Translations under genes and position numbers: made by a program | Notes under the pieces: model-generated | Seen by the model: the letters and a program-made list of their open reading frames with translations, nothing else | Told to the model about the DNA's origin: nothing | The model's database searches: none | Shown: piece by piece, positions 28,274 to 37,795 of the stretch | How positions within the stretch are numbered: the stretch's first letter is position 1 | Layout of the letters: each line of letters begins with the position of its first letter | Source of the DNA: MW101C3 sp943367595 | GTDB taxonomy: Bacteria; Cyanobacteriota; Cyanobacteriia; PCC-6307; Cyanobiaceae | Assembly: GCA_943367595.1 (NCBI GenBank) | Contig: CALRJS020000004.1 | Span: forward strand, 50,681 to 114,680 | DNA length: 64,000 bases | Direction of reading: 5' to 3'

Positions 28274-30001
28274 GTGCTCACGGGACTGCGCCTCGAGAAC
28301 ATCGCGCTGGTGGAGAGCCTGGAGCTGGAGTTCTCCACCGGTTTCACCGTGCTCACCGGCGAAACCGGTGCCGGTAAGTCATTGCTGCTCGATGCCCTCG
28401 ATGCCCTGCTGGGTGGCGGCTCCGGCGTCCGCCTGCTGCGCCAGGGCACCGAGCGGGGCCTGATCGAAGCCCAGTTCGCCCCCACCGCGCCGGTGCAGGC
28501 CTGGCTGCAGCAGCAGCAACTCGACCAGGAGCTTGCCGGTCCTGATTCCGATGACGCCGATCCAGGCGGAGACGAACCCGCCGACCCACCGGTGGACCTG
28601 GTGCTCAGCCGCGAGTGGCGCAGCAACGGGGAGCGCATCCAGAGCCGCAGCCGCATCAACGGTGTGGTGGTGAACCGCCAGCAGCTGCTGGAGCTGCGGC
28701 CCCTGCTGCTGGATCTCACCGTGCAGGGTCAGACCCAGGACCTGGCCCGCCCCGGCCAGCAGCGTCAGTGGCTCGACCGCTGCGGCGGCGAGGCGCTGGC
28801 GGCCTGCCTGGGGCCGGTGCGGCAGGCGGTGCGCAGCTGGCGCCAGGCGGCCGCTCGGCTGGAGCAGGCGCGGGCCGACCGCGACCGGCTGGAGCGGGAA
28901 CGGCAGGAGGCCAGCCAGCAGCTCGAAGCGCTGGAGGCCGCTGCCCTCGACGACCCCGACGAACGCCTGCGGCTGCAGCAGGACCAGGACCGCCTCGCCC
29001 ATGCGGTGCGGCTGCAGGAAGGGGTGATGCTGCTGCTGGGCCGGCTGGTGGAAGGTGCCGAAGAGGCCCCCGCCGCGCTCGATCATCTGGCCGCCTGCGA
29101 GCAGGAGCTGCAGCAGCTGGCCGGCTTCGACGCCAGCCTCGGGCCCCTGGTGGAGCGCTGCGGCGAAGCGCTGCAGGACGTGCAGGACCTGGCCCGCGAC
29201 CTGGAGCGCTATGGCGGTGCCCTCGACAGCGATCCTGCCAGCCTGGAAGCGGTTCAGGAGCGGCTGGCCCTGCTCAAGGGACTGGAGCGCCGCTACGGCC
29301 GCGATCTGGCCGGACTGATCGAGCAGCGCGACCAGCTGCGCGTGCGGCTGAGCGGTGGGGCTGCCGCCGCCCTCGAAGCCCTGGAGGCCGAGGAGCAGCA
29401 GGCCCGCCTGCTGCGGGATCAGGCCTGCAGCCTGCTCAGCGCCCAGCGGCAGCGGGCGGCGCGGCAGCTGGAGGAGCAGCTGACGGCCTCGCTGCGGCCG
29501 ATGGGTCTGGCTGATGTGCGCTTTTCGGTGGCGATCGTGCCAACGACGCCGGCGGAGGAGGGGGCCGATGCGGTCACCTTTCTGTTCTCCGCCAACCCCG
29601 GTCAGCCGCTGGCTCCCCTGCGGGAAGTGGCCTCCGGTGGCGAGATGAGCCGCTTCCTGCTGGCGCTGAAAACCTGCCTGGCGGCGGCGGATCCGGGCGT
29701 CACCCTGCTGTTCGATGAAATCGACAGCGGCGTGAGCGGCCGCGTGAGTGGCGCCATTGCCGCGCTGCTGCGCCAGCTGGCTGCCCAGCGCCAGGTGTTC
29801 TGTGTGACCCACCAGCCGCTGGTGGCCGCCGCCGCCGACCACCATTTCCAGGTGAGCAAGGCGGTGGAGGCGGGCCGCACCCTCACCCGGGTGCGCCCGC
29901 TGCGGGACACCCAGGCACGGCAGCAGGAGCTGGCGGAACTGGCGGGGGGCGACTTCGGTGAGGCCCATCGCTACGCGGCCGGATTGCTGGAGCGAAGCTG
30001 A
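28274..30001 (+). CDS. recN: DNA repair protein RecN
   Basis: SMC-like ATPase acting in double-strand-break repair. 575 residues from a GTG start at 28274, fixed by the conserved opening LTGLRLENIALVESLELEFS. Walker A is TGETGAGKSLLLDAL, the central part (about 150-370) is long helical coiled coil rich in Gln, Arg, Glu and Leu, then the ABC signature ASGGEMSRFLLALK and Walker B LLFDEIDSGVSG complete the head domain. An Asp/Pro-rich insertion (about residues 90-110) lies in the N-terminal half. uvrA follows 87 bp downstream on the same strand. Confidence 0.95.
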   Translation: MLTGLRLENIALVESLELEFSTGFTVLTGETGAGKSLLLDALDALLGGGSGVRLLRQGTERGLIEAQFAPTAPVQAWLQQQQLDQELAGPDSDDADPGGDEPADPPVDLVLSREWRSNGERIQSRSRINGVVVNRQQLLELRPLLLDLTVQGQTQDLARPGQQRQWLDRCGGEALAACLGPVRQAVRSWRQAAARLEQARADRDRLERERQEASQQLEALEAAALDDPDERLRLQQDQDRLAHAVRLQEGVMLLLGRLVEGAEEAPAALDHLAACEQELQQLAGFDASLGPLVERCGEALQDVQDLARDLERYGGALDSDPASLEAVQERLALLKGLERRYGRDLAGLIEQRDQLRVRLSGGAAAALEALEAEEQQARLLRDQACSLLSAQRQRAARQLEEQLTASLRPMGLADVRFSVAIVPTTPAEEGADAVTFLFSANPGQPLAPLREVASGGEMSRFLLALKTCLAAADPGVTLLFDEIDSGVSGRVSGAIAALLRQLAAQRQVFCVTHQPLVAAAADHHFQVSKAVEAGRTLTRVRPLRDTQARQQELAELAGGDFGEAHRYAAGLLERS

Positions 30002-30088
30002 GCGCAGCGCCGTTTCCGTCACTGAAGCTGGCCGGACCCCTGCCCACCAGGAGACACCCGTAGACTCAGACGCTCTAGACGAGGCCGG

Positions 30089-33000
30089 ATGCCCCGCGCG
30101 AGCATCGTTTCTGGGCCCAAGGGCACATCTTCTGGGTCCAAGGGCACAGCGTCTGAGCCCAAGGCCACGTCGACCACAGCCAGCAGCACGGTCCCGGCCC
30201 TTGACAAGGAAGAGGCGGCGAAGCTGCACTCCCTCAATGGTGGCGCCCTCGAGGACGTGATCCGTGTGCGTGGCGCCCGCCAGCACAACCTCAAGGACGT
30301 GGATCTCACGATCCCGCGCAACCGGCTGGTGGTGTTCACCGGCGTGAGCGGCAGCGGCAAGAGCTCGCTGGCCTTTGACACCATTTTTGCCGAAGGGCAG
30401 CGCCGCTACGTCGAGAGCCTTTCCGCCTACGCGCGCCAGTTCCTCGGCCAGGTGGACAAGCCGGATGTGGACGCGATCGAGGGGCTTTCCCCGGCGATCT
30501 CGATCGACCAGAAGTCCACCAGCCACAACCCCCGCTCCACCGTCGGCACGGTCACGGAGATTCAGGACTATCTCCGCCTGCTGTTCGGCCGCGCCGGCGA
30601 ACCCCACTGCCCCCAGTGCGACCGCTCGATCCGGCCCGAGAGCATCGATGAGATGGTCGACCGGATCTCCTCCCTGCCGGAGGGCACCCGCTACCAGCTG
30701 CTGGCGCCGGTGGTGCGCGGCAAGAAGGGCACCCATACCAAGCTGCTCAGCGGCCTGGTGGCCGAAGGCTTCGCCCGCGTGCGCATCAACGGCGAGGTGC
30801 GTGAACTCTCCGACAACATCGAGCTCGACAAGAACCACGCCCACAACATCGAGGTGGTCGTCGACCGGCTCGTGGCCCGTGAGGGCATCACCGAACGGCT
30901 CACCGACTCCCTGCGCACCTGCCTGAAGCGCGGCGATGGCCTGGCGCTGGTGGAGGTGGTTCCCAAGACCGGCGAGGAGCTGCCGGAAGGGGTGGAGCGG
31001 GAGCGGCTCTATTCCGAGAACTTCGCCTGCCCCGTGCACGGCGCCGTGATCGAAGAGCTGTCCCCCCGGCTGTTTTCGTTCAACAGCCCCTACGGCGCCT
31101 GCCCCGATTGCCATGGCCTCGGCCATCTGCGCAAGTTCACCGAGGAGCGGGTGGTGCCTGATCCCGCCCTGCCGGTGTATGCGGCGGTGGCCCCCTGGAG
31201 CGAAAAGGACAACAGCTACTACTTCTCCTTGCTGTTCAGCGTCGGGGAAGCCTTCGGTTTCGAGATCAAGCAGCCCTGGAACCAGCTCACCAAAGACCAG
31301 CAGCAACTGCTGCTGCACGGCAGCCCCGAACCGATCGCCATCAAGACCGACAGCCGCTACAGCAAGAGCCAGGGCTATCTGCGCCCGTTCGAAGGCATCC
31401 TGCCGATCCTGGAGCGGCAGCTGCGCGATGCCAGCGGCGAGGCGATCCGCCAGAAGCTGGAGAAGTATCTGGATCTGGTGCCCTGCGGCACCTGCCATGG
31501 CCTGCGGCTGCGTCCCGAGGCGCTGGCGGTGAAGGTGGGCCCGTATGCGATCACCGATCTCACCAATGTGAGCGTCGCCGACACGCTGCAGCGGATCGAG
31601 TCGTTGATGGGTGTCGGCGAGGCGGAAGGGGCGGAACCCCTGCTCAATCCCCGCCAGATCCAGATCGGTGATCTGGTGCTGCGAGAGATCCGCATGCGCC
31701 TGCGCTTCCTGCTGGATGTGGGCCTCGATTACCTCAGCCTCGACCGCCCCGCCATGACCCTCTCCGGCGGGGAGGCCCAGCGGATCCGCCTCGCCACCCA
31801 GATCGGCGCCGGGCTCACCGGCGTGCTCTACGTGCTGGATGAACCCAGCATCGGTCTGCACCAGCGCGACAACGACCGCCTGCTCAACACCCTCTTCCGC
31901 CTCCGCGACCTGGGCAACACCTTGATCGTGGTGGAACACGACGAGGACACGATCCGCGCCGCCGACCACCTGGTGGACATCGGCCCGGGCGCCGGCGTGC
32001 ACGGCGGCCGCATCGTGGCCGAGGGCACGCTTGAGAACCTGCTGGAGGAAGAGGACTCACTCACGGGGGCCTACCTGAGCGGGCGGCGCTCGATTCCGAC
32101 CCCGCCCGAGCGGCGCACCAGCAGCAGCCGCAAGCTCTCGCTGCTCAACTGCTCCCGCAACAATCTGCAGGGGCTTGATGTCGACATCCCGCTCGGCCGC
32201 CTGGTGGCGATCACCGGCGTGAGCGGTAGCGGCAAGAGCACCTTGATCAACGAACTGCTCCACCCGGCGCTCGAGCACAAGCTGGGTCTGAAGGTGCCGT
32301 TCCCGTCCGGTCTCGATGAATTGCGGGGCATTCAGTCGGTCGACAAGGTGATCGTGATCGACCAGAGCCCGATCGGCCGCACGCCCCGCTCCAACCCCGC
32401 CACCTACACAGGTGCCTTCGATCCGATCCGCCAGGTGTTCGCCGCCACGGTGGAGGCCAAGGCCCGCGGCTATCAAGTGGGCCAGTTCAGTTTCAACGTG
32501 AAGGGCGGGCGCTGCGAGGCCTGCAGTGGCCAGGGCGTGAATGTGATCGAGATGAATTTCCTGCCCGATGTGTATGTGCAGTGCGACGTCTGCAAGGGGG
32601 CGCGCTACAACCGTGAAACGCTTCAGGTGACCTACAAAGGCCACACGATTGCCGATGTGCTGCAGATGACGGTGGAACAGGCTGCTGATGTCTTCAGCGC
32701 CATTCCCCAGGCGGCCGATCGGCTGCGCACCTTGGTGGATGTGGGGCTGGGCTACATCAAGCTGGGCCAACCCGCTCCCACCCTCTCCGGCGGTGAAGCC
32801 CAGCGGGTGAAGCTGGCCACTGAACTCTCCAAGCGGGCCACCGGCAAAACCCTCTATCTGATCGATGAACCCACCACCGGCCTGAGCTTCTACGACGTCC
32901 ACAAGTTGATGGATGTGATGCAGCGCCTCGTGGACAAGGGCAACTCGATCGTGGTGATCGAACACAACCTCGATGTGATCCGTTGCGCCGACTGGCTGGT

Positions 33001-33148
33001 GGATCTGGGCCCCGAGGGCGGCAACAAGGGAGGGCAGATCGTGGTGGCCGGCACGCCGGAACAGGTGGCGGAGCATCCCACCAGCCACACGGGCCGCTAT
33101 CTCCAGCAGGTGCTGGCTCAGCATCCACCGGAGGCCCTTTCGGCCTGA
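30089..33148 (+). CDS. uvrA: Excinuclease ABC subunit A
   Basis: Damage-recognition ATPase of nucleotide excision repair, 1019 residues. Two ABC modules are present: Walker A GVSGSGKSSLAFDT with signature LSGGEAQRIRLATQIG, and Walker A GVSGSGKSTLINELL with signature LSGGEAQRVKLATEL. The zinc ligands appear as CPVHG...CPDCHGLG and CEACSGQG...CDVCKG. The first 50 residues are a Ser/Thr/Lys-rich extension built from three imperfect copies of GPKGT/GSKGT/EPKAT. A shorter start near the conserved LEDVIRVRGARQHNLKDV is possible, but no better ribosome site is obvious. Lies in a repair pair with recN. Confidence 0.97.
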   Translation: MPRASIVSGPKGTSSGSKGTASEPKATSTTASSTVPALDKEEAAKLHSLNGGALEDVIRVRGARQHNLKDVDLTIPRNRLVVFTGVSGSGKSSLAFDTIFAEGQRRYVESLSAYARQFLGQVDKPDVDAIEGLSPAISIDQKSTSHNPRSTVGTVTEIQDYLRLLFGRAGEPHCPQCDRSIRPESIDEMVDRISSLPEGTRYQLLAPVVRGKKGTHTKLLSGLVAEGFARVRINGEVRELSDNIELDKNHAHNIEVVVDRLVAREGITERLTDSLRTCLKRGDGLALVEVVPKTGEELPEGVERERLYSENFACPVHGAVIEELSPRLFSFNSPYGACPDCHGLGHLRKFTEERVVPDPALPVYAAVAPWSEKDNSYYFSLLFSVGEAFGFEIKQPWNQLTKDQQQLLLHGSPEPIAIKTDSRYSKSQGYLRPFEGILPILERQLRDASGEAIRQKLEKYLDLVPCGTCHGLRLRPEALAVKVGPYAITDLTNVSVADTLQRIESLMGVGEAEGAEPLLNPRQIQIGDLVLREIRMRLRFLLDVGLDYLSLDRPAMTLSGGEAQRIRLATQIGAGLTGVLYVLDEPSIGLHQRDNDRLLNTLFRLRDLGNTLIVVEHDEDTIRAADHLVDIGPGAGVHGGRIVAEGTLENLLEEEDSLTGAYLSGRRSIPTPPERRTSSSRKLSLLNCSRNNLQGLDVDIPLGRLVAITGVSGSGKSTLINELLHPALEHKLGLKVPFPSGLDELRGIQSVDKVIVIDQSPIGRTPRSNPATYTGAFDPIRQVFAATVEAKARGYQVGQFSFNVKGGRCEACSGQGVNVIEMNFLPDVYVQCDVCKGARYNRETLQVTYKGHTIADVLQMTVEQAADVFSAIPQAADRLRTLVDVGLGYIKLGQPAPTLSGGEAQRVKLATELSKRATGKTLYLIDEPTTGLSFYDVHKLMDVMQRLVDKGNSIVVIEHNLDVIRCADWLVDLGPEGGNKGGQIVVAGTPEQVAEHPTSHTGRYLQQVLAQHPPEALSA

Positions 33149-33170
33149 AGCCATCACCACCAACCGAGCG

Positions 33171-34769
33171 ATGGCCAGCGGGAGGGGATCATGGAGGCAT
33201 CACCGCTCCAACGTCGTGGCCCAGCGTCGATTCAAGCCGGCGGCAACCGCCCTGCTGACCGTTGCCGGGCTGATGGGGGGCCTCGCTTTAACACCTTCCC
33301 GCGCCGAGGCGCTGGAGCGGGTGCAGATGCGGCTGCCGCTGCTGGAAACCGACTTCACAGTGGAGCTCAGCGAGCTCAGCAGCCCTGCCAGCCTCTTGGC
33401 CGGCAACAGCGACCTGGCCGAGCTGGACCGGGCCACCGATGGAGCGGTGGGCCGCAAGTTCGTTGACCTGTTCAATGCTCCGCTGCCGCTGCAGGTGACG
33501 GCCGTGGTCGACACCTCCGCGACCTCGCCCCTGCTGAATCAGGCCCTGCTGCTGGTGTCGGCGCTCGGCGGCATCGACGGCCTGCCGGAGCCGTTCACCG
33601 GCGAGGATCTCTCCAGGGTGCTGGACCAGGCGGCGGCCAAGGGTCCGCTCACCATGCTCACCGTGCTGCGCGCCCTACCCGGCCAAACGGCCACGATCGA
33701 CCTGGGCCGCGCCCTGTTTGCCGTGCAGCGGCTGGCGCGCCAGCAGCAGCCGGCCGATGCACTGCTCGCCACGCAGCCGGCGGCGGCGGAAGATCCGGCC
33801 CTGCGCTCAGCGGGTCCACTGGCCACGCAACGGGCTGAGCTGACGATCCCCGTTGCCTACCGGCCCCAGCCGTTGTCCGTGGTGGTGGTCCGCCCGACCA
33901 CGGGCGCGAACAACCGCCTGGCGGTGATCTCCCACGGCCTGTGGGACAGCCCGGAAAGTTTCGAGGGCTGGGGGCGCCATCTGGCCAGCCACGGCTACAC
34001 CGTGCTTCTGCCTCGCCACCCCGGCAGCGACCGGCAGCAGCAGAGCGCCATGCTCTCCGGCAAGGTGCCGCCGCCGGGCCCAGAGGAGCTGCGGCTGCGG
34101 CCCCTGGATGTGAGCTCTGTGATCGATGCCGTCGCCGCTGGTGGCCTGGGCCTGCCGCCCGGTGTCCGCACCGACTCCGTGGTGGCCATGGGCCAGTCGT
34201 GGGGGGCCACCACCGTCCTGCAGCTGGCCGGTGCCAGACCCAGCGACACCCGCCTGACCGAGTTCTGCAACGACCCCTTCGATCCTTCCAGAAATCTCAG
34301 CTGGATCCTGCAGTGCAGCTTCCTCACCTCCGCCAACACCGCCGCGCTGGCGGATCCCCGCATCAAGGCGGTGGTGGCAGTCAGTCCGCCCATGTCGCTG
34401 CTGTTCGCCGCCGGTGCGGCCCAGTCCATCTCCAGCCGCGTGCTGCTGGTGAGCGGCAGCCGGGACTGGGTGGTGCCCGCCGGGCCTGAGGCGATCACGC
34501 CGATGACCCTGGAGGCGCGCAATGCCGGCGGTGGGCACAGCCTCGTGCTGGCCAAAGGCGGCGATCACTTCAATCTCGGCTCCACCTACGAGGTGGGTGG
34601 TGGGGCGCTGCGCGGCTTGCTCCTGGCCTGGACCAACGCCGCCTATGCGGCCGGGCCTGCCGTCGCTCCGCGCTCGGGCGCCCCGGAGCTGCTGCCGGCC
34701 AATGGCTGGGGCGACAGCGCCATTCCCCTGGTGGACGTGACCGGCGCCCTGCGTGCACGCACCCCCTGA
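33171..34769 (+). CDS. Exported alpha/beta hydrolase with N-terminal DUF1400-like module
   Basis: 532 residues. A signal-like segment (ATALLTVAGLMGGLALTPSRA) is followed by a DUF1400-like module (about 45-190; RVQMRLPLLETDFTVELSEL) and an alpha/beta-hydrolase domain (about 215-500). The nucleophile elbow is AMGQSWGATT (GxSxG), oxyanion-side motif VISHGLWDSPESF, and a late GGDHFNLGS histidine that could complete the triad. This layout matches cyanobacterial dienelactone-hydrolase-like exported proteins of unknown substrate. It begins 22 bp after uvrA. The smaller stand-alone DUF1400 protein at 25535 shares the first module only. Confidence 0.8.
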   Translation: MASGRGSWRHHRSNVVAQRRFKPAATALLTVAGLMGGLALTPSRAEALERVQMRLPLLETDFTVELSELSSPASLLAGNSDLAELDRATDGAVGRKFVDLFNAPLPLQVTAVVDTSATSPLLNQALLLVSALGGIDGLPEPFTGEDLSRVLDQAAAKGPLTMLTVLRALPGQTATIDLGRALFAVQRLARQQQPADALLATQPAAAEDPALRSAGPLATQRAELTIPVAYRPQPLSVVVVRPTTGANNRLAVISHGLWDSPESFEGWGRHLASHGYTVLLPRHPGSDRQQQSAMLSGKVPPPGPEELRLRPLDVSSVIDAVAAGGLGLPPGVRTDSVVAMGQSWGATTVLQLAGARPSDTRLTEFCNDPFDPSRNLSWILQCSFLTSANTAALADPRIKAVVAVSPPMSLLFAAGAAQSISSRVLLVSGSRDWVVPAGPEAITPMTLEARNAGGGHSLVLAKGGDHFNLGSTYEVGGGALRGLLLAWTNAAYAAGPAVAPRSGAPELLPANGWGDSAIPLVDVTGALRARTP

Positions 34770-34802
34770 AGCTGAACCCGAGTGGGCCGTCGGCCGGTCT
34801 GC

Positions 34803-35864
34803 TCAGAAGGCCGGCGGTTCTTCGCTGTCGCTGCTGGCGGGATGGTTGGTGTTGGTGTCCGGCATCCAGTAACTCAGGTCGTCCTGCCAGAAGAGCCGCC
34901 CCGGCAGGCGGTTGGTGCTGAGCTTGGTGGAGCCCATGGTGGAGAGCAGGGCGCCCAGCTCCATCGGCGTGAGATCGGTTCTCACATTCTCGCCGGCCAG
35001 CTGGATCAGCGCCGGATACTGGGCAACCGTGCCGGGCTGGGCCAGCTTGCGGAACACTTCCCGCAGCACCATCTGCTGACGCTCCATGCGGCCGAGATCG
35101 CCCAGTTCATCGTTGCGGTAGCGCAGGAAACCCTCGAGCGCCTCGCCCTTGAGCAGCTGCACGCCCGGGTAGAGGTCGATGTAGAGGTCCTGGCGGCTGT
35201 CGGTGTAGTACATGCGCTTGGGCACATCCACTTCCACACCGCCCAGGGCATCGGCCAGCTTCTGCACGGCATTGAGGTTGACCAGCACGTAGCGGTCCAC
35301 CGGAACGCCCAGCAAGCTGGTGAGCTGTGCCTTCACCTCCTCCACACCACCCATGGCGTAGAGGGCATTGGCCTTCAGCACACCGTGTTGTTCGGATTCG
35401 ATGAAGGTGTCCCGCGGCACCTGGGTCAGCCGGGTGATGCCGTCCTGCACCTCGACGGTGAACATCACATCGGTATTGGCGCCCACGTGATCGGTGCCCA
35501 GCACCACGATGCGGTGCTGGTCGAGGCCGAGGGGCGCCACCAGGCTGCCGACCGAGGGCGCCGCCTTCATCAGCCCGGCCATCACGGTGCCCAGCAGCTG
35601 GGGCAGGGGCCCGGTGACGAGCAGGGTCAGGCCTACGCCGCAGGCCAGACCCACCAGTGCAGAGGGGCGATGCAGACGGCGCCGGGGGCCCTTGCCACCG
35701 TTGCCCCGGCGCGCTGAGCCATCCACCGGCGCGCCGTCGCGCAGGCCAGCGGCAGGGTCAACAGTCGGCCCACGGTCTTGCACCCGGGCCGTGGCGGAGA
35801 GAGGGCTACGACGCGACTGGGCCTTGGGCATTGAGGTTTCCGATGGCCGCACCTTAAAACCCAT
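34803..35864 (-). CDS. LytR-CpsA-Psr (LCP) family protein
   Basis: 353 residues. LCP enzymes are membrane-anchored phosphotransferases that attach polymers to the cell wall; the polymer in cyanobacteria is not established. A basic Ser-rich leader of about 65 residues precedes one membrane segment (ALVGLACGVGLTLLVTG), then the extracytoplasmic LCP domain: VLGTDHVGANTDVMFTVEV, the phosphate-binding arginine in QVPRDTFIES, LYAMGGVEEVKAQLTSLLGV, VDVPKRMYYTD, and LRYRNDELGDLGRMERQQ with the usual arginines. No LytR_C tail. It converges on the hydrolase gene with 33 bp between stops. Confidence 0.9.
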   Translation of the reverse strand: MGFKVRPSETSMPKAQSRRSPLSATARVQDRGPTVDPAAGLRDGAPVDGSARRGNGGKGPRRRLHRPSALVGLACGVGLTLLVTGPLPQLLGTVMAGLMKAAPSVGSLVAPLGLDQHRIVVLGTDHVGANTDVMFTVEVQDGITRLTQVPRDTFIESEQHGVLKANALYAMGGVEEVKAQLTSLLGVPVDRYVLVNLNAVQKLADALGGVEVDVPKRMYYTDSRQDLYIDLYPGVQLLKGEALEGFLRYRNDELGDLGRMERQQMVLREVFRKLAQPGTVAQYPALIQLAGENVRTDLTPMELGALLSTMGSTKLSTNRLPGRLFWQDDLSYWMPDTNTNHPASSDSEEPPAF

Positions 35865-35881
35865 TCCCCTGGCTCGCCAGG

Positions 35882-37078
35882 TCAGGGCGCTGCCACCACC
35901 TCCACCCGGGCGGCGGCGCGATCGGCCCGCTCCCGTGCCTCGGCCAGATCGGCGCCGCGCGCCACGGCCACACCCATGCGCCGGTGGGGCCTTGCCTCCG
36001 GTTTGCCGAACAGCAGCACCGTGGTGTCGGGCTCGGCCAGGGCCGCCGCCACGCCGGTGTAGGCCACGCTGCTGAGCTGCTCGCCGGCCAGGATCACCCG
36101 GCTGGCGGCGGGACCTGTGGATTGGATGGTGGGGATCGGCAGCCCCAGCACGGCGCGCAGGTGCAGCTCGAACTCACTGAGGTTCTGGCCGGCCAGCGTC
36201 ACCAGGCCCGTGTCGTGGGGCCGGGGCGAGAGTTCCGAGAACACCACCGTGTCGGGGTCCGTGGAGCCGGCGGCGCCGGTGAGGAAGAACTCCACGCCGA
36301 ACAGGCCGGCACCGCCCAGGTGATCGGTCACCTTCAAGGCCATCGCCTGGGCCGCCTCCAGCTGGGCCGGTGCGAGGCAGGCGGGCTGCCAGCTGCATTG
36401 ATAGTCGCCCCGTTCCTGCACGTGGCCGATCGGCGGGCAGAACAGAGTGGGGCCGTTCCACTGCCGCACCGTAAGCAGGGTGATCTCCTGCTCGAACCGC
36501 AGGAACTCCTCCACGATCACCCGCGCGCCGGCCCCGCGCGCCCCGGCCAGCGCCGCCTCCCAGGCCGCCGCGATGCCTTCGGGGCCGTGTACCACGCTCT
36601 GCCCCTTGCCCGAGGAGCTCATCACCGGCTTCACCACCACGGGCCAACCGAGCGGCGCGGCGGCGGCGGCCAGTTCCTCGGCGCTGCCGGCATAGGCGAA
36701 GCGGGCGGTGCGCAGGCCCAGGGTGCCGGCGGCCAGGTCCCGGATGCGGTCACGGTTCATGGTCACGGCTGTGGCCTGCGCCGTGGGAATCACGGTGACG
36801 CCTTCCGCTTCCAGTTCGGCCAGGGCATCCACGGCCAGGGCCTCGATCTCCGGGATCACCAGATCGGGCCGGTGGCGCCGCACCACGGTCAGCAGCGCCG
36901 CCGCATCGGTCATGGGGATCACCTCCGCCGCATCGGCCACCTGCATGGCGGGCGCACCGACGTAGCGGTCGACGGCGATCACGCGGCAACCGAGGCGCTG
37001 GGCGGCGATGGCCACTTCTTTGCCCAGCTCGCCGCTGCCCAGCAGCATCAGGGTGCGAGGGAAGGTGGGCGCCGTCAT
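35882..37078 (-). CDS. purT: Formate-dependent phosphoribosylglycinamide formyltransferase
   Basis: ATP-grasp enzyme that formylates GAR using formate and ATP, replacing folate-dependent PurN. 398 residues from ATG 37078. N-terminal Rossmann-like part RTLMLLGSGELGKEVAIAAQ binds GAR; the ATP-grasp domain has WPVVVKPVMSSSGKGQSVV and the metal/acid loop GVEFFLTG...VVFSELSPRPHDTGLVTL. C-terminal RPHRRMGVAVARG closes the fold. The formate it needs can come from PurU (50295), which is also in this window. Its start lies 60 bp from that of a divergent small membrane-protein gene. Confidence 0.95.
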   Translation of the reverse strand: MTAPTFPRTLMLLGSGELGKEVAIAAQRLGCRVIAVDRYVGAPAMQVADAAEVIPMTDAAALLTVVRRHRPDLVIPEIEALAVDALAELEAEGVTVIPTAQATAVTMNRDRIRDLAAGTLGLRTARFAYAGSAEELAAAAAPLGWPVVVKPVMSSSGKGQSVVHGPEGIAAAWEAALAGARGAGARVIVEEFLRFEQEITLLTVRQWNGPTLFCPPIGHVQERGDYQCSWQPACLAPAQLEAAQAMALKVTDHLGGAGLFGVEFFLTGAAGSTDPDTVVFSELSPRPHDTGLVTLAGQNLSEFELHLRAVLGLPIPTIQSTGPAASRVILAGEQLSSVAYTGVAAALAEPDTTVLLFGKPEARPHRRMGVAVARGADLAEARERADRAAARVEVVAAP

Positions 37079-37137
37079 CACGGGGGGGCAGCTGCCCTTG
37101 ATCCTGCTCCCCCGCTGGGCCCTGCTAGAAGAGCAGC

Positions 37138-37326
37138 GTGTCGGCCCCGCCTGCCTTGATCGTCTCGCCTGCCGTTCTGGCCTTCGCGTCCACCGGTGAC
37201 GGCGTCGATGGGCTGCCGTTCGGATGGACCATCGACGGCCTGCAGAACGGCGTGCTCATCTATCTCGGCCTTTCGTCGCTGGCGTTTGTGATCGTGTGGC
37301 TGGTGGGCTTCCTGCGTCGCTCCTGA
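37138..37326 (+). CDS. Small single-pass membrane protein, unrecognised
   Basis: 62 residues from a GTG start, with one strong membrane segment near the C-terminus (GVLIYLGLSSLAFVIVWLVG) followed by a basic tail LRRS. The N-terminal half is short and neutral. Its size and topology resemble the small subunits that decorate photosynthetic or NDH complexes, but I see no family motif and make no assignment. The start lies 60 bp from the divergent purT start. Confidence 0.55.
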   Translation: MSAPPALIVSPAVLAFASTGDGVDGLPFGWTIDGLQNGVLIYLGLSSLAFVIVWLVGFLRRS

Positions 37327-37461
37327 GCGCCGCGATGCACCGTCACGATCTCACCGCCGGGATCTCACCCGCCCCGATCGCACCACCTCCGTCAGCACGC
37401 CTCCATCAGCAGGCTTCCATGAGCCCGCCCCGATCAGAATGCCTCCGTCTGCCCGTCTCGG

Positions 37462-37749
37462 TCAGGAATCGGCGATCAGATCAAGCTGGCGCACCGGCGG
37501 CTCTTCGCTCACGAAGCCATAGGCCTCGAACACCTGCGCATCGGCGTGGGTGATGTGCTGGCCGTCGCTGTGGCGCTCCAGCTGGAAGCCCTCCTGCGCC
37601 ATGCGCCGCATCAGGCCGGCGGCCTCCTCGAAGCGGGCCGCCATCGCCTCCAGGCTGGCGCAATCGGCCGTCAGGCCCGTTTCCTTCCAGGTGAAGTAAG
37701 CCAAGGCGACGCTCGCAGTGCGGGGAATGGACGCGGGGGTGGGAGCCAC
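37462..37749 (-). CDS. Conserved picocyanobacterial protein, function unknown
   Basis: About 95 residues if the GTG at 37749 is used; a TTG start 15 codons later would give MAYFTWKETG. The core reads like a protein I recognise only from Synechococcus-type genomes: YFTWKETGLTADCASLEAMA, a helical stretch RFEEAAGLMRRMAQEGFQL and a conserved ending VFEAYGFVSEEPPVRQLDLI. No membrane segment or known motif. It lies 46 bp downstream of mraY on the same strand. Confidence 0.65.
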   Translation of the reverse strand: MAPTPASIPRTASVALAYFTWKETGLTADCASLEAMAARFEEAAGLMRRMAQEGFQLERHSDGQHITHADAQVFEAYGFVSEEPPVRQLDLIADS

Positions 37750-37795
37750 CCTTTCGATTCTGCTCAGCTCCGCCCTGCGCCGCAGCGCTCCAGGC

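Noticed and set aside
28379..32002. A 1207-codon minus-strand frame opposite recN and uvrA
   Set aside because: Shadow of the two well-supported repair genes; no motifs.
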